A stretch of DNA of 64,000 bases from CBDFGS01 sp965247255 (GCA_965247255.1 CBDFGS010000013.1:990595-1054594); one strand, 5' to 3'; positions 1-8,955 are shown, counted from the first letter of the stretch. A program made the numbers and translations. The notes: generated by a model not told the origin, from the letters alone.

Positions 1-1
1 C

Positions 2-703
2 GAGGGCGCTGAGGTGGGCGACGCTCTCATGGTCGACCTGATCGACATCACGCCCAAGGAAGAGGCGGTCCATATGGTCATTCCGGAGCGCGGGTTTCTT
101 CCCGATGAGTTCCCCGACCCTTACGCCACCGTCATGCAATACGACGACGGCCACCTCCTACTCCCCGGGGGTCTCCGTCTCCCCACGCAGCCATCGGTGG
201 GGTTTATCGCTACGACGCCGACCTACGCGCAGAGCTCCGCCAGCGATAGCGGGCCTTACGGCGGAGACATGGACATAAAGGAGCTTGTGGCGGGCAGCAC
301 GATATACCTGCCCGTGTTAATCCCCGGTGGCATGCTTACGCTGGGCGACGTCCACGCGCTGGTGGGCGACGGCGCCGTCGGAGGGACCGGCGCCGAGACC
401 TCCGCCGACGTCCACATCCGCGTCACCGTTCAAAAGGGCATGGCAATACGCGGTCCGCGGGCGCTAACCCCCGACCACTTCATCGTCCTGTCCTACGGAG
501 ACGATCTGGGACCTGCGATGAAGCAGGCCGTCCGCAACATGGTCGAGTTCCTGGCCGACGAGATCGGCATGGCCCAATACGACGCATACACGCTGCTAAG
601 CATTGCGGGAGATGTGCGCGTCTCGCGGACGTTCCGGCCCATCAGCCCGGTAAAGATGATGCTGTCGCGGGATGCTCTGGAGCAGCTGCAGCGTCAAGCG
701 TAG
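2..703 (+). CDS. Acetamidase/formamidase family protein, 3' part
   Basis: This is the C-terminal part of an acetamidase/formamidase (FmdA/AmdA) family amidase, which hydrolyses small amides to ammonia and an acid. The open frame continues to the left edge without a stop. The codons before the GTG at 14 read E-G-A-E-V-G-D, matching the E-G-A-E-K-G-D stretch of the complete paralogue at 30466-31428, so the true start lies outside the window. Visible family features are the metal-site region around GDVHALVGDG and the C-terminal block AxYDAYTLLSIAGDVRVS. The next gene is convergent, 42 bp away. The substrate cannot be told from sequence. Confidence 0.85.
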   Translation, partial: EGAEVGDALMVDLIDITPKEEAVHMVIPERGFLPDEFPDPYATVMQYDDGHLLLPGGLRLPTQPSVGFIATTPTYAQSSASDSGPYGGDMDIKELVAGSTIYLPVLIPGGMLTLGDVHALVGDGAVGGTGAETSADVHIRVTVQKGMAIRGPRALTPDHFIVLSYGDDLGPAMKQAVRNMVEFLADEIGMAQYDAYTLLSIAGDVRVSRTFRPISPVKMMLSRDALEQLQRQA

Positions 704-745
704 CGGATAAACAGCCAGGCGCAGCGTGATGGGCTCGCGTCGAGG

Positions 746-1174
746 CTATCCGAACCAGATTCCCAGGTACCGTGTGAGCCAGAACAGGCCGGCGTAGGTC
801 GCGCCGCCGCTCAGCGCCAGAGCGGTCAGCAGTCGCCAGTAGTTCGACACGGACCCGACACTTCTGCAGCTCGTGTCGCGCTTCAGATAGACGGCCACGG
901 CGACGGCCGCGACCACCAGTCCCGCTGCCCTGAAGCCCCATCCGTAGGTGTAGTACAGCGTATCGCCCAGGGTCACGGCCTCTGCAGCGGTGGCCACACC
1001 AATCAGGACCATCACCACCGGCGATACACAGCAGCTTATAGCCGCCAGCCCCGAGACGAGGCCGACCATCAACCCGCCCTTTAGCTGCGACCTACCCGGA
1101 CCGGACGTGGAGGAGTTATTCACGCGATCGAGTATGGGAATGCTCCGGGTCTCCTCATTATCTTGGGGCGCCAA
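746..1174 (-). CDS. MerT-like small membrane protein
   Basis: A 142-aa protein with about three hydrophobic segments. The first carries a vicinal cysteine pair followed by proline (ISCCVSP), resembling the first helix of mercuric transport protein MerT. Further cysteines lie in the loop after the second helix (DTSC). It could be a metal or thiol transport or sensing protein, but no mer genes are nearby and overall similarity to MerT cannot be judged by eye. The start is uncertain: the frame opens at a TTG (1174), and an ATG at 1069 would begin just before the first helix. Convergent with the formamidase fragment. Confidence 0.55.
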   Translation of the reverse strand: MAPQDNEETRSIPILDRVNNSSTSGPGRSQLKGGLMVGLVSGLAAISCCVSPVVMVLIGVATAAEAVTLGDTLYYTYGWGFRAAGLVVAAVAVAVYLKRDTSCRSVGSVSNYWRLLTALALSGGATYAGLFWLTRYLGIWFG

Positions 1175-1308
1175 AGCAGAAGAGATACCGCACGCTTTGC
1201 GTGTGACAAACGCAGCGCGAACTCGTCGTGTAGTTTGGATGCAGAGCGCCCGCTCGCGATTCCATTGGAGACTCAGGACGAGCAGCCTATCGGGCTAGCC
1301 GCGCCGGT

Positions 1309-1731
1309 CTACTCCGAGCCCCTCTGGCCGTTCGTGGAGAACGAAGAATCAGGATTCTGGCCGGCGCGTTCGTTCAGTGCAACGGCCTCGCTAACCCACG
1401 CCTTCACCTGCCCTTTGGGGATATCCTCCGGCGAGCGGAACTTAACGTGGCGCATGTTTCTTCCGGTACCTTCTATCCTCGACTCTGGATCGGTGAGGTG
1501 CGCGCCCTTGAAAAACCCCAGCGTGACGTACGTCTCAGTCGCGGTGAGATAGCAGGCATTCCCCGCCTTTTCGTATGTCGGGTTGCTCCATTTGATCGAC
1601 TCCTTGAGTCCGGGCTCGGCCTCAAGGATTAGCTCCCTGAGCGCGCTGGCGATGCGCCTGGGCTCCGGGTCCAGCTCGGCAATCCAGGAGTCGACGTTCT
1701 TGCTCCGTGCCATTTTGCCGTCTTGGGTCAT
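1309..1731 (-). CDS. DUF1801 domain protein
   Basis: A cytosolic protein of about 140 aa of the DUF1801 (YdhG-like) fold. Typical elements are WIxxLDPEPRRIASALRELIL near the start, IKWSNPTYE in the middle, and VTLGFFKGAHLTDP followed by RHVKF. Members are small putative ligand-binding proteins of unknown role. Start chosen at ATG 1731, with another ATG at 1713. The longer frame to 1866 would overlap the aldolase gene and does not resemble the family. The 5-bp gap to the aldolase suggests co-transcription. Confidence 0.8.
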   Translation of the reverse strand: MTQDGKMARSKNVDSWIAELDPEPRRIASALRELILEAEPGLKESIKWSNPTYEKAGNACYLTATETYVTLGFFKGAHLTDPESRIEGTGRNMRHVKFRSPEDIPKGQVKAWVSEAVALNERAGQNPDSSFSTNGQRGSE

Positions 1732-1736
1732 AGGCG

Positions 1737-2474
1737 CTAAGTGCTCTGCTCCAGCAGCACCGTGACGCCCATGTCGATATATTTCTGGCGGGTTTCGGGC
1801 GTGTTGTTCCTGTGGCAGGTGACGGTATCCGTGCCTTTCAGGGCATCGGCCACGTAGCCAACGCAATCGTCCACCGTTTTGAGATCGTGCTCGGGGTGCG
1901 CTTCAATGCTGAAGGTCAGGTCCATCGGTCCGAAGGAGACGCAATCGACACCGGGCTTGGCGAGCTTTCGCACGTTAGTCACGGAATGGACAGACTCAAC
2001 CTGTATCCATAACACCCCGGTCTCGGCCCACCACGCAGCGTAGTCGTGGTGGTCGCCGCCGTGGGCCTTGACTCCGAGCCGGGCGCGTCCTCCCCAGCTC
2101 CGCACCCCTCTCTGCGGGTAGTAGAAGTTGCTTACGGCCTCGTCTACGGTCTCCTCCGTCTCAACCTGGGGGACCTCGATCCCCGTTGGCCCAAGGTCCA
2201 GAATGTTGCCGACCAAGTAGGTGTGGCGGGTGTGTTTGATCCGGAACTGGACGGGGACGCCTAGCTCGGCTGCCGTCTCGCAGAACGAGATCAGGCGCTC
2301 CTCATTGTATGGGGCGTGCTGGCTGTCAACAGACACGAAGTCGTATGGGCCCCTGTCCACGATCGACCGCAGCGTGTCCGCGTCCGTGGTAGCTGGGACC
2401 GACACGCCGAGAACGATATCCCCATCGTGTATCCGCCTCTTGAGCGAGGCAGCCCGGTCCGTTGGTTCTGGCAT
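1737..2474 (-). CDS. HpcH/HpaI aldolase family protein
   Basis: A 245-aa member of the HpcH/HpaI (2,4-dihydroxyhept-2-ene-1,7-dioate aldolase) TIM-barrel family, class II metal-dependent aldolases cleaving or forming 2-keto-3-deoxy acids. Family signs are the early G-V-S segment, DFVSVDSQHAPY (catalytic-base region), GIEVPQVET (metal-ligand Glu), YYPQRGVRSWG, WIQVES (second acidic ligand) and FGPMDL. Start set at ATG 2474, because upstream codons are not family-like. Probably in an operon with DUF1801. It could act on a sugar-acid or aromatic breakdown product, but the substrate is not inferable. Confidence 0.85.
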   Translation of the reverse strand: MPEPTDRAASLKRRIHDGDIVLGVSVPATTDADTLRSIVDRGPYDFVSVDSQHAPYNEERLISFCETAAELGVPVQFRIKHTRHTYLVGNILDLGPTGIEVPQVETEETVDEAVSNFYYPQRGVRSWGGRARLGVKAHGGDHHDYAAWWAETGVLWIQVESVHSVTNVRKLAKPGVDCVSFGPMDLTFSIEAHPEHDLKTVDDCVGYVADALKGTDTVTCHRNNTPETRQKYIDMGVTVLLEQST

Positions 2475-2689
2475 AGCGCAGTGTCCTCCGTGGCAGCTTA
2501 GGCCCCGACGAGCCCCGGACATTATACGCTCGTGGGCGTGACCGCAGGCCCGCAAGTGACCGCCGCCTGAGCGGAGATGGCGAGGGCAAATGGCGTTGAC
2601 CGCGTTGATAGCGCATCCTATAATCGCTTTGAATCGAAGCTCGGCCACGTCGGCGGCAGCGAACCGAAAGAACACCCACTTATCACGCC

Positions 2690-3040
2690 ATGTCTCCTCC
2701 GAAAGCCATTCTATGGGTCCGAGGCGGCCCGAACGACGGTGAGACCGTAGGTCTGGCCGACGAGATCACCCTGATTGGCCGCTCGGAAGACAACAACATC
2801 GTGGTGGAGGAAGGCAACGTCTCGCGTCAGCATGCCGGGATCCGCAGCGAAGCCACCGGCTACTGGATCGAGGACCTTGGCAGCCGCAACGGCACCTTCG
2901 TCAACGGGGCCCAGGTCGAAGGCGAGGGACAGCGCCTACGGGACAACGACAAGATCGAGCTCGGCGGCGCCGAAGACATCCACTGGGTCTTCAAAGAGCT
3001 TGGCGCTACGGTGACGATTGAGCGGCCGCAGCTCGGCTGA
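2690..3040 (+). CDS. FHA domain protein
   Basis: A 116-aa protein that is essentially one forkhead-associated domain, a phosphothreonine-binding module. The signature residues are present: Gly30-Arg31-Ser, Ser45-x-x-His48, and Asn67-Gly in the SRNGTFVNG loop. No kinase, transmembrane segment or second domain is attached, so it would act as an adaptor for a phosphorylated partner not seen here. Divergently transcribed from the aldolase across about 215 bp that must hold both promoters. Confidence 0.9.
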   Translation: MSPPKAILWVRGGPNDGETVGLADEITLIGRSEDNNIVVEEGNVSRQHAGIRSEATGYWIEDLGSRNGTFVNGAQVEGEGQRLRDNDKIELGGAEDIHWVFKELGATVTIERPQLG

Positions 3041-3104
3041 GCGGCCCAACCTAGATTGCCCTTTCCTGAATTCTGAGGCCTCCGGAGCATGAGAGGAGAA
3101 CATT

Positions 3105-3644
3105 GTGGCCAAGGCACAATTTTTCGAGACAACAGTAGTCGACACAGACGCCGGGCTATCTGCACAGTTCATTGTTGTCCCTAGCAAGTATCTACCGGTA
3201 GAGACCTCACCCGAGCAAGTACCGACTCTTGCCGAGCTACTCGGTCTGGAGATTCGCGCGTCAATAGACGACGGATGGCTAACACGAGCCGTTACCGCAT
3301 CTTTAGCGGCCGAAGGCCCGGATTTCCTATCGTCATGGCCGTCCGCCCCGCCCCAGGCAGACAACAGTCACTTCAGCTTCGCTGAATATTTGACGATGGC
3401 TCAGATTGTTCCCTTCGAACAGTCGCCTTTGTCCGACGAGTCAATTGGAAACCTATTCACCAAAGCCTCAAGTGTGGGCGTTGGTGCTTTTGCCGGATTT
3501 GTGGTGGCCGGAGGCAGTCCACTTATCTTCGTCACTGTGCCTGCGGGGATGATTCTGTTCGGTGCGAGCGCTGGGATCGCGCGTGGTCTTGAGGAAGGTC
3601 TGCGTGCCAAGATCGTTGACCTGTTCCACAGGAAACGAGGATAA
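3105..3644 (+). CDS. Hypothetical protein with C-terminal hydrophobic hairpin
   Basis: 179 aa, not recognised. The first ~115 residues look soluble. Residues ~122-160 are rich in Gly, Ala and Val with two hydrophobic stretches (VGVGAFAGFVVAGG and FVTVPAGMILFGASAGIARG) separated by a proline-containing turn, then a basic tail (KIVDLFHRKRG). This suggests a membrane hairpin with the bulk on one side. Start is GTG 3105, preceded by a GAGGAG-like ribosome-binding site. It follows the FHA gene by 64 bp and may be co-transcribed. Confidence 0.6.
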   Translation: MAKAQFFETTVVDTDAGLSAQFIVVPSKYLPVETSPEQVPTLAELLGLEIRASIDDGWLTRAVTASLAAEGPDFLSSWPSAPPQADNSHFSFAEYLTMAQIVPFEQSPLSDESIGNLFTKASSVGVGAFAGFVVAGGSPLIFVTVPAGMILFGASAGIARGLEEGLRAKIVDLFHRKRG

Positions 3645-3965
3645 GCCGATCAGCATGGCGGAGCCGAGAGAGGGCGTCAGCGGCTCGTTTGTTAAACTCG
3701 CTTTGCTACTACCGCTCTCAGATTCCTCGCTCCCGCCCGGAATGACAAAGCCTGCACCCCTCGATCGAGTCCGCCTTGGAAAGATAGTCTTAGACGTCGA
3801 CAACCCAAGGAAACAGCGCGTATTGCGTCAGCGCACGGAGCCCTTCGAAAAGAGGGCATTTTGCTTTGTAGGGGCAGGTTTCAAACCTGCCCTGCGTCGC
3901 GCTGAGAGGCGCTTTGTGAAGAAAGAGCGCGGTATCGTGAAAGTGGCTCAAGCGCCCCGATGCGA
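3645..3965. other. Intergenic region with dispersed-repeat pieces
   Basis: About 320 bp between convergent genes. I see no convincing gene; the 145-aa plus-strand frame through it lacks protein-like composition. It holds a short sequence ending in GGAATGACAAAG near 3740-3752, like the end of a common 'GAATGACA' interspersed repeat, and the palindromic element at 3870-3898 listed separately. Confidence 0.5.
3870..3898. repeat. Palindromic repeat core, copy A
   Basis: Inverted repeat of the form GTAGGGGCAGGTTTC followed by its approximate complement AAACCTGCCCTGC. The core matches the centre of the large hairpin at 61114-61238 and resembles the element at 23852-23879. This suggests a small family of interspersed palindromes in intergenic DNA, here between convergent genes. 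Confidence 0.6.
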
Positions 3966-4775
3966 TCAGATGCAGCGCATCGTCTCTTCCCTGACGTAGT
4001 CGCGCAGGTCATCGTCGAGCGATACCGCCGCGGCGTGGGCGTTCTCCGATATCCGCTCCGGGCGGGACGTCGCCGGAATCGCCACGCTCACCCGTTCGTC
4101 CGCCAGCACCCAGGCCAGTAGCGCCTGGGCCCACGTCCTGATCCCGGCGCCGGCCAGCGGAGAGAGGTCCGGCTCTCTTTTGAGTCCGGTCGCATAGAGA
4201 CCTTTCTCCAGCGGCTCCATGACTATCACGCCGATGCCCAGGTCCGCGGCCAGCGGCAGCACGCGGCCTTCGCATTCGCGCTCGCCGACGTTATAGGGTA
4301 TCTGGATGGCCTCGACGCGGCCGCTCTTCATGATCTCCAACATTGCCGGATACGCGCTGGTGTCGTAGTGGGTGATCCCGATGACGCCGATCTTGCCCTC
4401 GGCTTTGAGTGGCTCCAGTGTTGAGAGGTGAGTCCGCCAGTCCACGAGGTTGTGTACCTGCAACACATCCACGTGGTCCGTTCGGAGCAGCTCGAAAGAG
4501 CGGGCGATCTGCGCCTCCCCCGCCTCCCGACCATCACACCACACCTTCGTCGCAAGCTGGAGCTTTTCTCGTCTGCCCTCGGCGGTCAGGCCGATCACCT
4601 CCTCCGACCTTCCGTACATAGGAGACGAGTCTATAAACGTCACCTCGTTGGCCACGCACTCGTCGACGATCCTTCGCCGCACCGATACCTCGGCCTCTGA
4701 AGAAACATCGAACGTCTTCCAGGTGCCCATCCCGATTGGGGGCACACTCAGACCGGCAAGATCGCGTAACTTCAT
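3966..4775 (-). CDS. Aldo/keto reductase
   Basis: A 269-aa NADPH-dependent aldo/keto reductase superfamily (TIM-barrel) protein. Catalytic tetrad positions are visible: FIDSSPMYGRSEE (Asp and Tyr), ATKVW (Lys) and LQVHNLVDW (His). The C-terminal SVAIPATSRPERISENAHAA matches the cofactor-phosphate site. It reduces or oxidises a carbonyl or sugar substrate that cannot be named. Start is ATG 4775. The subtilase gene ends upstream at 4796, so the two may be co-transcribed. Confidence 0.9.
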   Translation of the reverse strand: MKLRDLAGLSVPPIGMGTWKTFDVSSEAEVSVRRRIVDECVANEVTFIDSSPMYGRSEEVIGLTAEGRREKLQLATKVWCDGREAGEAQIARSFELLRTDHVDVLQVHNLVDWRTHLSTLEPLKAEGKIGVIGITHYDTSAYPAMLEIMKSGRVEAIQIPYNVGERECEGRVLPLAADLGIGVIVMEPLEKGLYATGLKREPDLSPLAGAGIRTWAQALLAWVLADERVSVAIPATSRPERISENAHAAAVSLDDDLRDYVREETMRCI

Positions 4776-4795
4776 CGCCTCACTGCTCTCAACTC

Positions 4796-6832
4796 TCAGG
4801 TCCGTCTCCGGCCTCCGGTGCGGCCGACAGTCAGCACTGCGACGAGGGCCATCATTGCCACCATCGCCCAGGGACCCACACCCGGTACCGGTGTCGGCGC
4901 GGGCGTTGGGGTAGGGGTTGGCGTGGCCGGAGCCAGCGCCAGCCCTGCGGCTAGGCCGTCTACACGCCCGCTGCCGTATGTGTTGTCGACACCCGCGATG
5001 CCCAGGTCCGACGCCGTACCTACGATGGCAGCCCGCAGGGCCTGCCGGTCCGCAGCGGGGTCGTCCCCGGCGCCTCCGCTGAGCAGCTCTGGACTCAGCT
5101 CGAGAAGCAGCGCCGCCAGCGCGGCGACATGTGGCGCCGCCGCCGAGGTCCCGAAGAAGGTGGAAGGAAAGCCGCCTGAGCCCGTCACCGAGACGCCGTC
5201 GATAGCCGTCACGTCCGGCTTCACGACGCCGTTGTTAGTAGGCCCACGACTACTATACGGAGCTATGTCGTTCACGCCCGGCTCTGCGGCGTTGATAGCC
5301 CCCACCGACACCACACCACCGCCTGCGTCGCTCTGCGCCGATACGCTGCTCCGGGTTGTGTTGAAGTTGATATCGGCGCCCCCATTCAACGGGGTCCCTC
5401 CAAAGACGAACAGCTCCAAGTCATGCGCCGGCTGTGTCCCCTGGAAGTTCGTTACCCAGATGTCGTACCACCTCGACGAGCCCGTCTGATTCTTCCACGT
5501 AAGGTACTCGTACGGCTCCCGGCTCACTGTGTTGTCATCGCCACCCACGGCTACGCTAACGGCGCTGGTTTCGTCAAATAGCATCAAGTCGTAGTCCGTG
5601 GTTGCCGAGCCGAAGCTGTCGTCCCAAGTGAGCTCCACCGCCAGGGTTTCCCCGTTGAGGACGAACACGGGGTTATACGGCTGGGGGCCCAGAGACAAGG
5701 CGTCGGTGGTGTCCGAGGTGGCGGCGAACCTGTGGCAGGTGCTGCCGTCGCTCAGGCACGCCCCCGCGGAGACGAACGTACCCTGGTAGTGGCTCAGCGC
5801 CTGGTTGCCACCAGACGTGTAGTAGCCGCGAATCGAGTTTGCGAGGTTGTTCAGCGCCGCGGCCGTGTTGACCGAAACGTCGCTGGTCTGGTCGTACGGC
5901 CCCCCGTAGAAGCCGATGTCGTCGATCACCACGTCGCTGTTGGACGCGAGAAAATTCACCGCCTGCATGAACTCCAGGCTGGTGGCGAAGTTGGCGAATC
6001 TGAGCTGCGCGCCAGGCGCGATGTCGTGGACTATCTCGAGCATGGCCGTGCCCTCCGACCCGGAAGATCCCCCCAGGGCCCCTTCCAGGTCGCCGTCCGT
6101 GCGAAACGACTGGGCGATGACACCGCCCTGCGTCGAGATGAGCACGCCGCCGGAGCGAGTGAGCTGAGTAGACGGCAGGTCGCCGGAGTTTACGGCGCTC
6201 AGTAGCCCGCCGATGCCGTCGGAGATAACGCCTATTGTGATTCCCGTACCATTCACTCCCAGGGTGGCCCGCAAGGAGTCGCACCTGAGCAGCGAGTCTC
6301 CCTGAGAAAGCCTCGATCCCACCGCGGGACGGCCGTACCGAGGCGGGGAGACGAAGGAGACGAAGTCAAGCTCCGCGACGGCGGGCAGTGAAAGCACCTC
6401 GGCACGGGCCTGGACCAGCGTCCCCGGTTGGGAAACCGCATCTACCACAACTCCCATCGCGCCGAGCCTGTCCAGGGCGTCCTCGACCGCGTCGGATACC
6501 GTTATGTACACCTGGACGCGACCTTCTCCATCGAGCTGGATCCCGGGCGCGTCCACCACGGCTAACGCCGGCCTCGCGCCACGAGTCGAGATACTCGACG
6601 TTGTAGCGGACCCGCCGGTGGCCTCGAGCGTAGCGTCCACCAGCCGCGCAAGGCTCGACGCAAGCTTCGGGTACTTGGACTTGAGCGGCGCCGGCTGTGT
6701 GTCCGGGGCGCTCCCCTCCGCTGCCGGATGCTGACCCTGGCTCAACAGTATGGCGGCGGACAGGGCGACGAATACAGCCAGGGTCAGCGCTTTACGGACG
6801 GCTGTTCCTCCGAGATGACGGTCGGGACCCAA
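4796..6832 (-). CDS. Secreted S8 subtilisin-like peptidase with C-terminal anchor
   Basis: 678 aa. A signal peptide (residues ~12-33) and an N-terminal extension precede an S8 domain. The catalytic Asp205 lies in GVISDGIGG and Ser563 in FFGTSAAAPHVA. Where most subtilases have His-Gly-Thr, this one has Glu260-Gly-Thr (SEGTAMLEIVHDIAPGA), seen in a subgroup of annotated S8 proteins and recalling the Ser-Glu-Asp set of sedolisins. Residues ~390-480 look like an inserted beta domain. The tail has a Thr-Pro linker (635-650), one transmembrane helix and terminal GGRRRT, an anchor-like tripartite end. The start appears to be TTG 6832; a GGAGG follows it but no ATG/GTG lies just behind, so the start is uncertain. 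Confidence 0.85.
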   Translation of the reverse strand: MGPDRHLGGTAVRKALTLAVFVALSAAILLSQGQHPAAEGSAPDTQPAPLKSKYPKLASSLARLVDATLEATGGSATTSSISTRGARPALAVVDAPGIQLDGEGRVQVYITVSDAVEDALDRLGAMGVVVDAVSQPGTLVQARAEVLSLPAVAELDFVSFVSPPRYGRPAVGSRLSQGDSLLRCDSLRATLGVNGTGITIGVISDGIGGLLSAVNSGDLPSTQLTRSGGVLISTQGGVIAQSFRTDGDLEGALGGSSGSEGTAMLEIVHDIAPGAQLRFANFATSLEFMQAVNFLASNSDVVIDDIGFYGGPYDQTSDVSVNTAAALNNLANSIRGYYTSGGNQALSHYQGTFVSAGACLSDGSTCHRFAATSDTTDALSLGPQPYNPVFVLNGETLAVELTWDDSFGSATTDYDLMLFDETSAVSVAVGGDDNTVSREPYEYLTWKNQTGSSRWYDIWVTNFQGTQPAHDLELFVFGGTPLNGGADINFNTTRSSVSAQSDAGGGVVSVGAINAAEPGVNDIAPYSSRGPTNNGVVKPDVTAIDGVSVTGSGGFPSTFFGTSAAAPHVAALAALLLELSPELLSGGAGDDPAADRQALRAAIVGTASDLGIAGVDNTYGSGRVDGLAAGLALAPATPTPTPTPAPTPVPGVGPWAMVAMMALVAVLTVGRTGGRRRT

Positions 6833-6959
6833 CGGCTACGGGGACGGGAGCTCATCAAGACCCCCCAGGGGACGCGCGCTTAGCATACTATGACGGTAAA
6901 TGTATCTGAGGCCTATTTGCCAGTCAACGTCCTGTGCCCCTTTTGTTCCTGCCCTCTCG

Positions 6960-7262
6960 TCAACTTCGTTTGGCGCCCCTGAGCTGATCGGTGGCCTCGT
7001 CGAGATGGTCGGCTTGTTGCTGAAGTCGCTCCACCTGTCCGGCAACCACGCCCTCGATCTGCCTCAGATTGGCCGAAGCCAGCGTTTGTCTTATCTGCGC
7101 TAGGCCTCGTGCGACTTCCTCTAGATATCTGTTGGCCAGGTTACAGTGTTGGCGCGCAGCGTTTCGCGTCTGCACGCCACCGCCTACGAGGCCTGCCAAA
7201 TGATTAAGGCGCTCGCGCGCCGCTTGGATATCTTTATGAGCTTCGTCTAAGCCCGAATCCAC
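6960..7262 (-). pseudogene. 3' part of hypothetical gene split by IS1380-family copy 1
   Basis: The last 95 codons of an interrupted gene; the first few codons of this frame lie inside the IS terminal repeat. The segment is a charged, probably helical region rich in Gln, Ala and Leu (for example LEEVARGLAQIRQTL and QQADHLDEATDQLRG), likely a coiled coil. Deleting the IS plus one copy of CTAAG joins it in frame to the fragment at 8741-9454: the codons ...M-G-V-P-L continue as D-E-A-H-K-D-I-Q. Restored length from ATG 9454 is 261 aa. Function unknown. The fragment has only an internal GTG start and may not be expressed. Confidence 0.7.
7247..7251. repeat. Target-site duplication CTAAG, left copy
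   Basis: Five bases CTAAG directly outside the left terminal repeat of IS1380-family copy 1, repeated at 8956-8960 outside the right terminal repeat. Confidence 0.9.
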
Positions 7263-8955
7263 CGAAGGACACCGATGGACGGCGTGAGGGCAGCGGAAGG
7301 GGGTGGGTGAGGGAGCTACAGGGGAGATGGCCTGGGGTCTTGGGGTAGATGGGAGGCCGGCGGGCGGTCTTCAGTGGCCGCACAGGGCCCCTAAGGCCCT
7401 ATGCGGGAGTTGCGATGCGCGGGAAGGCGAGAGGATACGCAGCAGGGGACTCTCGCGACCGGGGTGGCGCGAGATTGCGGGGACGTTGGGTCAGTTGCAG
7501 GCTGGCCGTCAGGCCGGGAACGGAATGGCTTGCAGCCGGGCCAAGGCGCGAGTGAACTGGGTTTCCCAAGGCCAGCGCCGGGGGAGATGCAAAGTGAGGC
7601 GGCGCGCCGAGCGGGTGATCCGTCCCACCAGAGCGAAGACCCGCCGCCTGAGGGTCTTGGTGATCACGGTCCGCTCGCCCAGACCAATCCGCGCCGTCCA
7701 GCGGGCCAGGTTATGCGCCATCACCTGGACCGCCAGCCAGGCGCCGTTGGCGGCGAAGCGCGCCGACGGCATGTGGTTCAGCCCGACGCCGTACTTGAGG
7801 TCGCGTATGGCGTTCTCGACCTCGGCGTGGCGGCGATGATCGGCCTCCAGTTCCAGCGTCTCCCCATCGCGGTCGGTGATGAAGGCGTGATAGCTGTATC
7901 TGGCGAAGAGGGCGAGCTGGGAACCGGGCGTCGGCTTCACCCGCCGGACAATGAGCCGCACCGGCGCGGCGTCCGGCTTGGTCTGGAACGGGGTGTAAGT
8001 CGTCTCGGCGACATCGGCGGCGCCGTCCATCCAGTAGGGAATGGGAGTCCAGTCCTCCTCTGGTATCGCCTCGATCAGATCCCGCAGCCTGGCGCGCTGG
8101 CGGATGGTGATAGAGAAGCGGACATCCATTTCCCGGCAGGCGGCAACGACAGTGTGGGCGTAGAAGCCGCTGTCGGCCCGCACCGTGAGTTGTCTCCTGG
8201 CCCCGCCGTAGCGCACCCGCCCCACCGTCTCACGCAGGAAGTGGGCGGCGCCACGGGCGGTGTTGGCCCGGCCCTCGCGCAGCCGGGACATCAGCACCTC
8301 GCCGGTGCCGGCGGCAATGGCCAGCAGCGGGTGATAGCCGCGGGCGCCGGTATAGCCGTGGTGGCGCGCTCCCTCCTTGGCCAGTCCATAGGTCTCGCAG
8401 ATGGTCGAGTCCAGGTCGATGGTCAGGGGCGAGTCGCCGGGTCCGGCCCCAGCGGCCCAGGCCCGGGCCAACAACTGGCGGCTCACGCGGTCGAGTTGAC
8501 GGACATGCCCCCACCGGAAGCTGCGCAGGAAGGTCCCCAGGGTGGATGGCGCCTTGACCACGCAGCCTAGAACACCAACCGTCCCACCAGCGCGCAGCGC
8601 ATCGGCGTCGTCGATGCAGTCGCCGCCTGCCAGCGCGGAAGCGACCAGCGTCAGCATCTTGTCCCCAGTGTTCGCCCGTCCCGGCGCTCCGCCGAGGTCA
8701 AGGTGATGGTCGACGAGTTCCCGCAGGCCCAGGTGCCGGGCTAGGGTGGCCGGCAGGAGCAGGCCGGCATTGGCCACCAGGCGATGGTCGTCAAAGAGGA
8801 TGCGGATACGGTCGGGTTTGTTCTGTGGCAGCATCTATTGGGTGCTCCTTGTTTCCGGGCGGGTTTCTGTTCCAAAACCATTATCCCAGATTCAGAGGAG
8901 CACCCGCTGGCTTCTTCAAGGGCTGTCCCCAAGGACGTCCTTCGGTGGATTCGGG
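7252..8955 (-). mobile_element. IS1380-family insertion sequence, copy 1
   Basis: A 1704-bp complete element. The ends are inverted repeats beginning CCCGAATCCACCGAAGGAC on the left (7252) and its complement on the right (ending 8955). It is flanked by 5-bp direct repeats CTAAG, as expected for IS1380. It holds one transposase gene on the minus strand and about 120 bp upstream with an inverted repeat (GGTGCTCC and GGAGCACC) around a conserved GGGATAATGG segment, possibly the transposase promoter. It is inserted inside a hypothetical gene of the same orientation. Confidence 0.93.
7509..8834 (-). CDS. IS1380-family transposase, copy 1
   Basis: A 441-aa DDE transposase that cuts and joins the element ends. 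Acidic residues are seen in LTIDLDSTICETYG (first Asp), VRADSGFYAHTVV (second Asp) and RRHAEVENAIRDLKYG (Glu). Length and motifs fit IS1380. It is the same length as the copy at 52226-53551 but differs at many scattered residues, so the two are related and not recent identical copies. Start ATG 8834, in the IS leader. Confidence 0.95.
   Translation of the reverse strand: MLPQNKPDRIRILFDDHRLVANAGLLLPATLARHLGLRELVDHHLDLGGAPGRANTGDKMLTLVASALAGGDCIDDADALRAGGTVGVLGCVVKAPSTLGTFLRSFRWGHVRQLDRVSRQLLARAWAAGAGPGDSPLTIDLDSTICETYGLAKEGARHHGYTGARGYHPLLAIAAGTGEVLMSRLREGRANTARGAAHFLRETVGRVRYGGARRQLTVRADSGFYAHTVVAACREMDVRFSITIRQRARLRDLIEAIPEEDWTPIPYWMDGAADVAETTYTPFQTKPDAAPVRLIVRRVKPTPGSQLALFARYSYHAFITDRDGETLELEADHRRHAEVENAIRDLKYGVGLNHMPSARFAANGAWLAVQVMAHNLARWTARIGLGERTVITKTLRRRVFALVGRITRSARRLTLHLPRRWPWETQFTRALARLQAIPFPA

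Noticed and set aside
3562..3999. 145-aa plus-strand ORF between the hypothetical and aldo/keto reductase genes
   Set aside because: It overlaps the end of the preceding gene, runs through the palindromic repeat and lacks protein-like composition.
7401..8570. 389-aa plus-strand ORF over IS1380-family copy 1 (and the 404-aa minus ORF over copy 2, 52133-53347)
   Set aside because: Both are antisense frames of the transposase genes, kept open by high GC content; no protein-like motifs.
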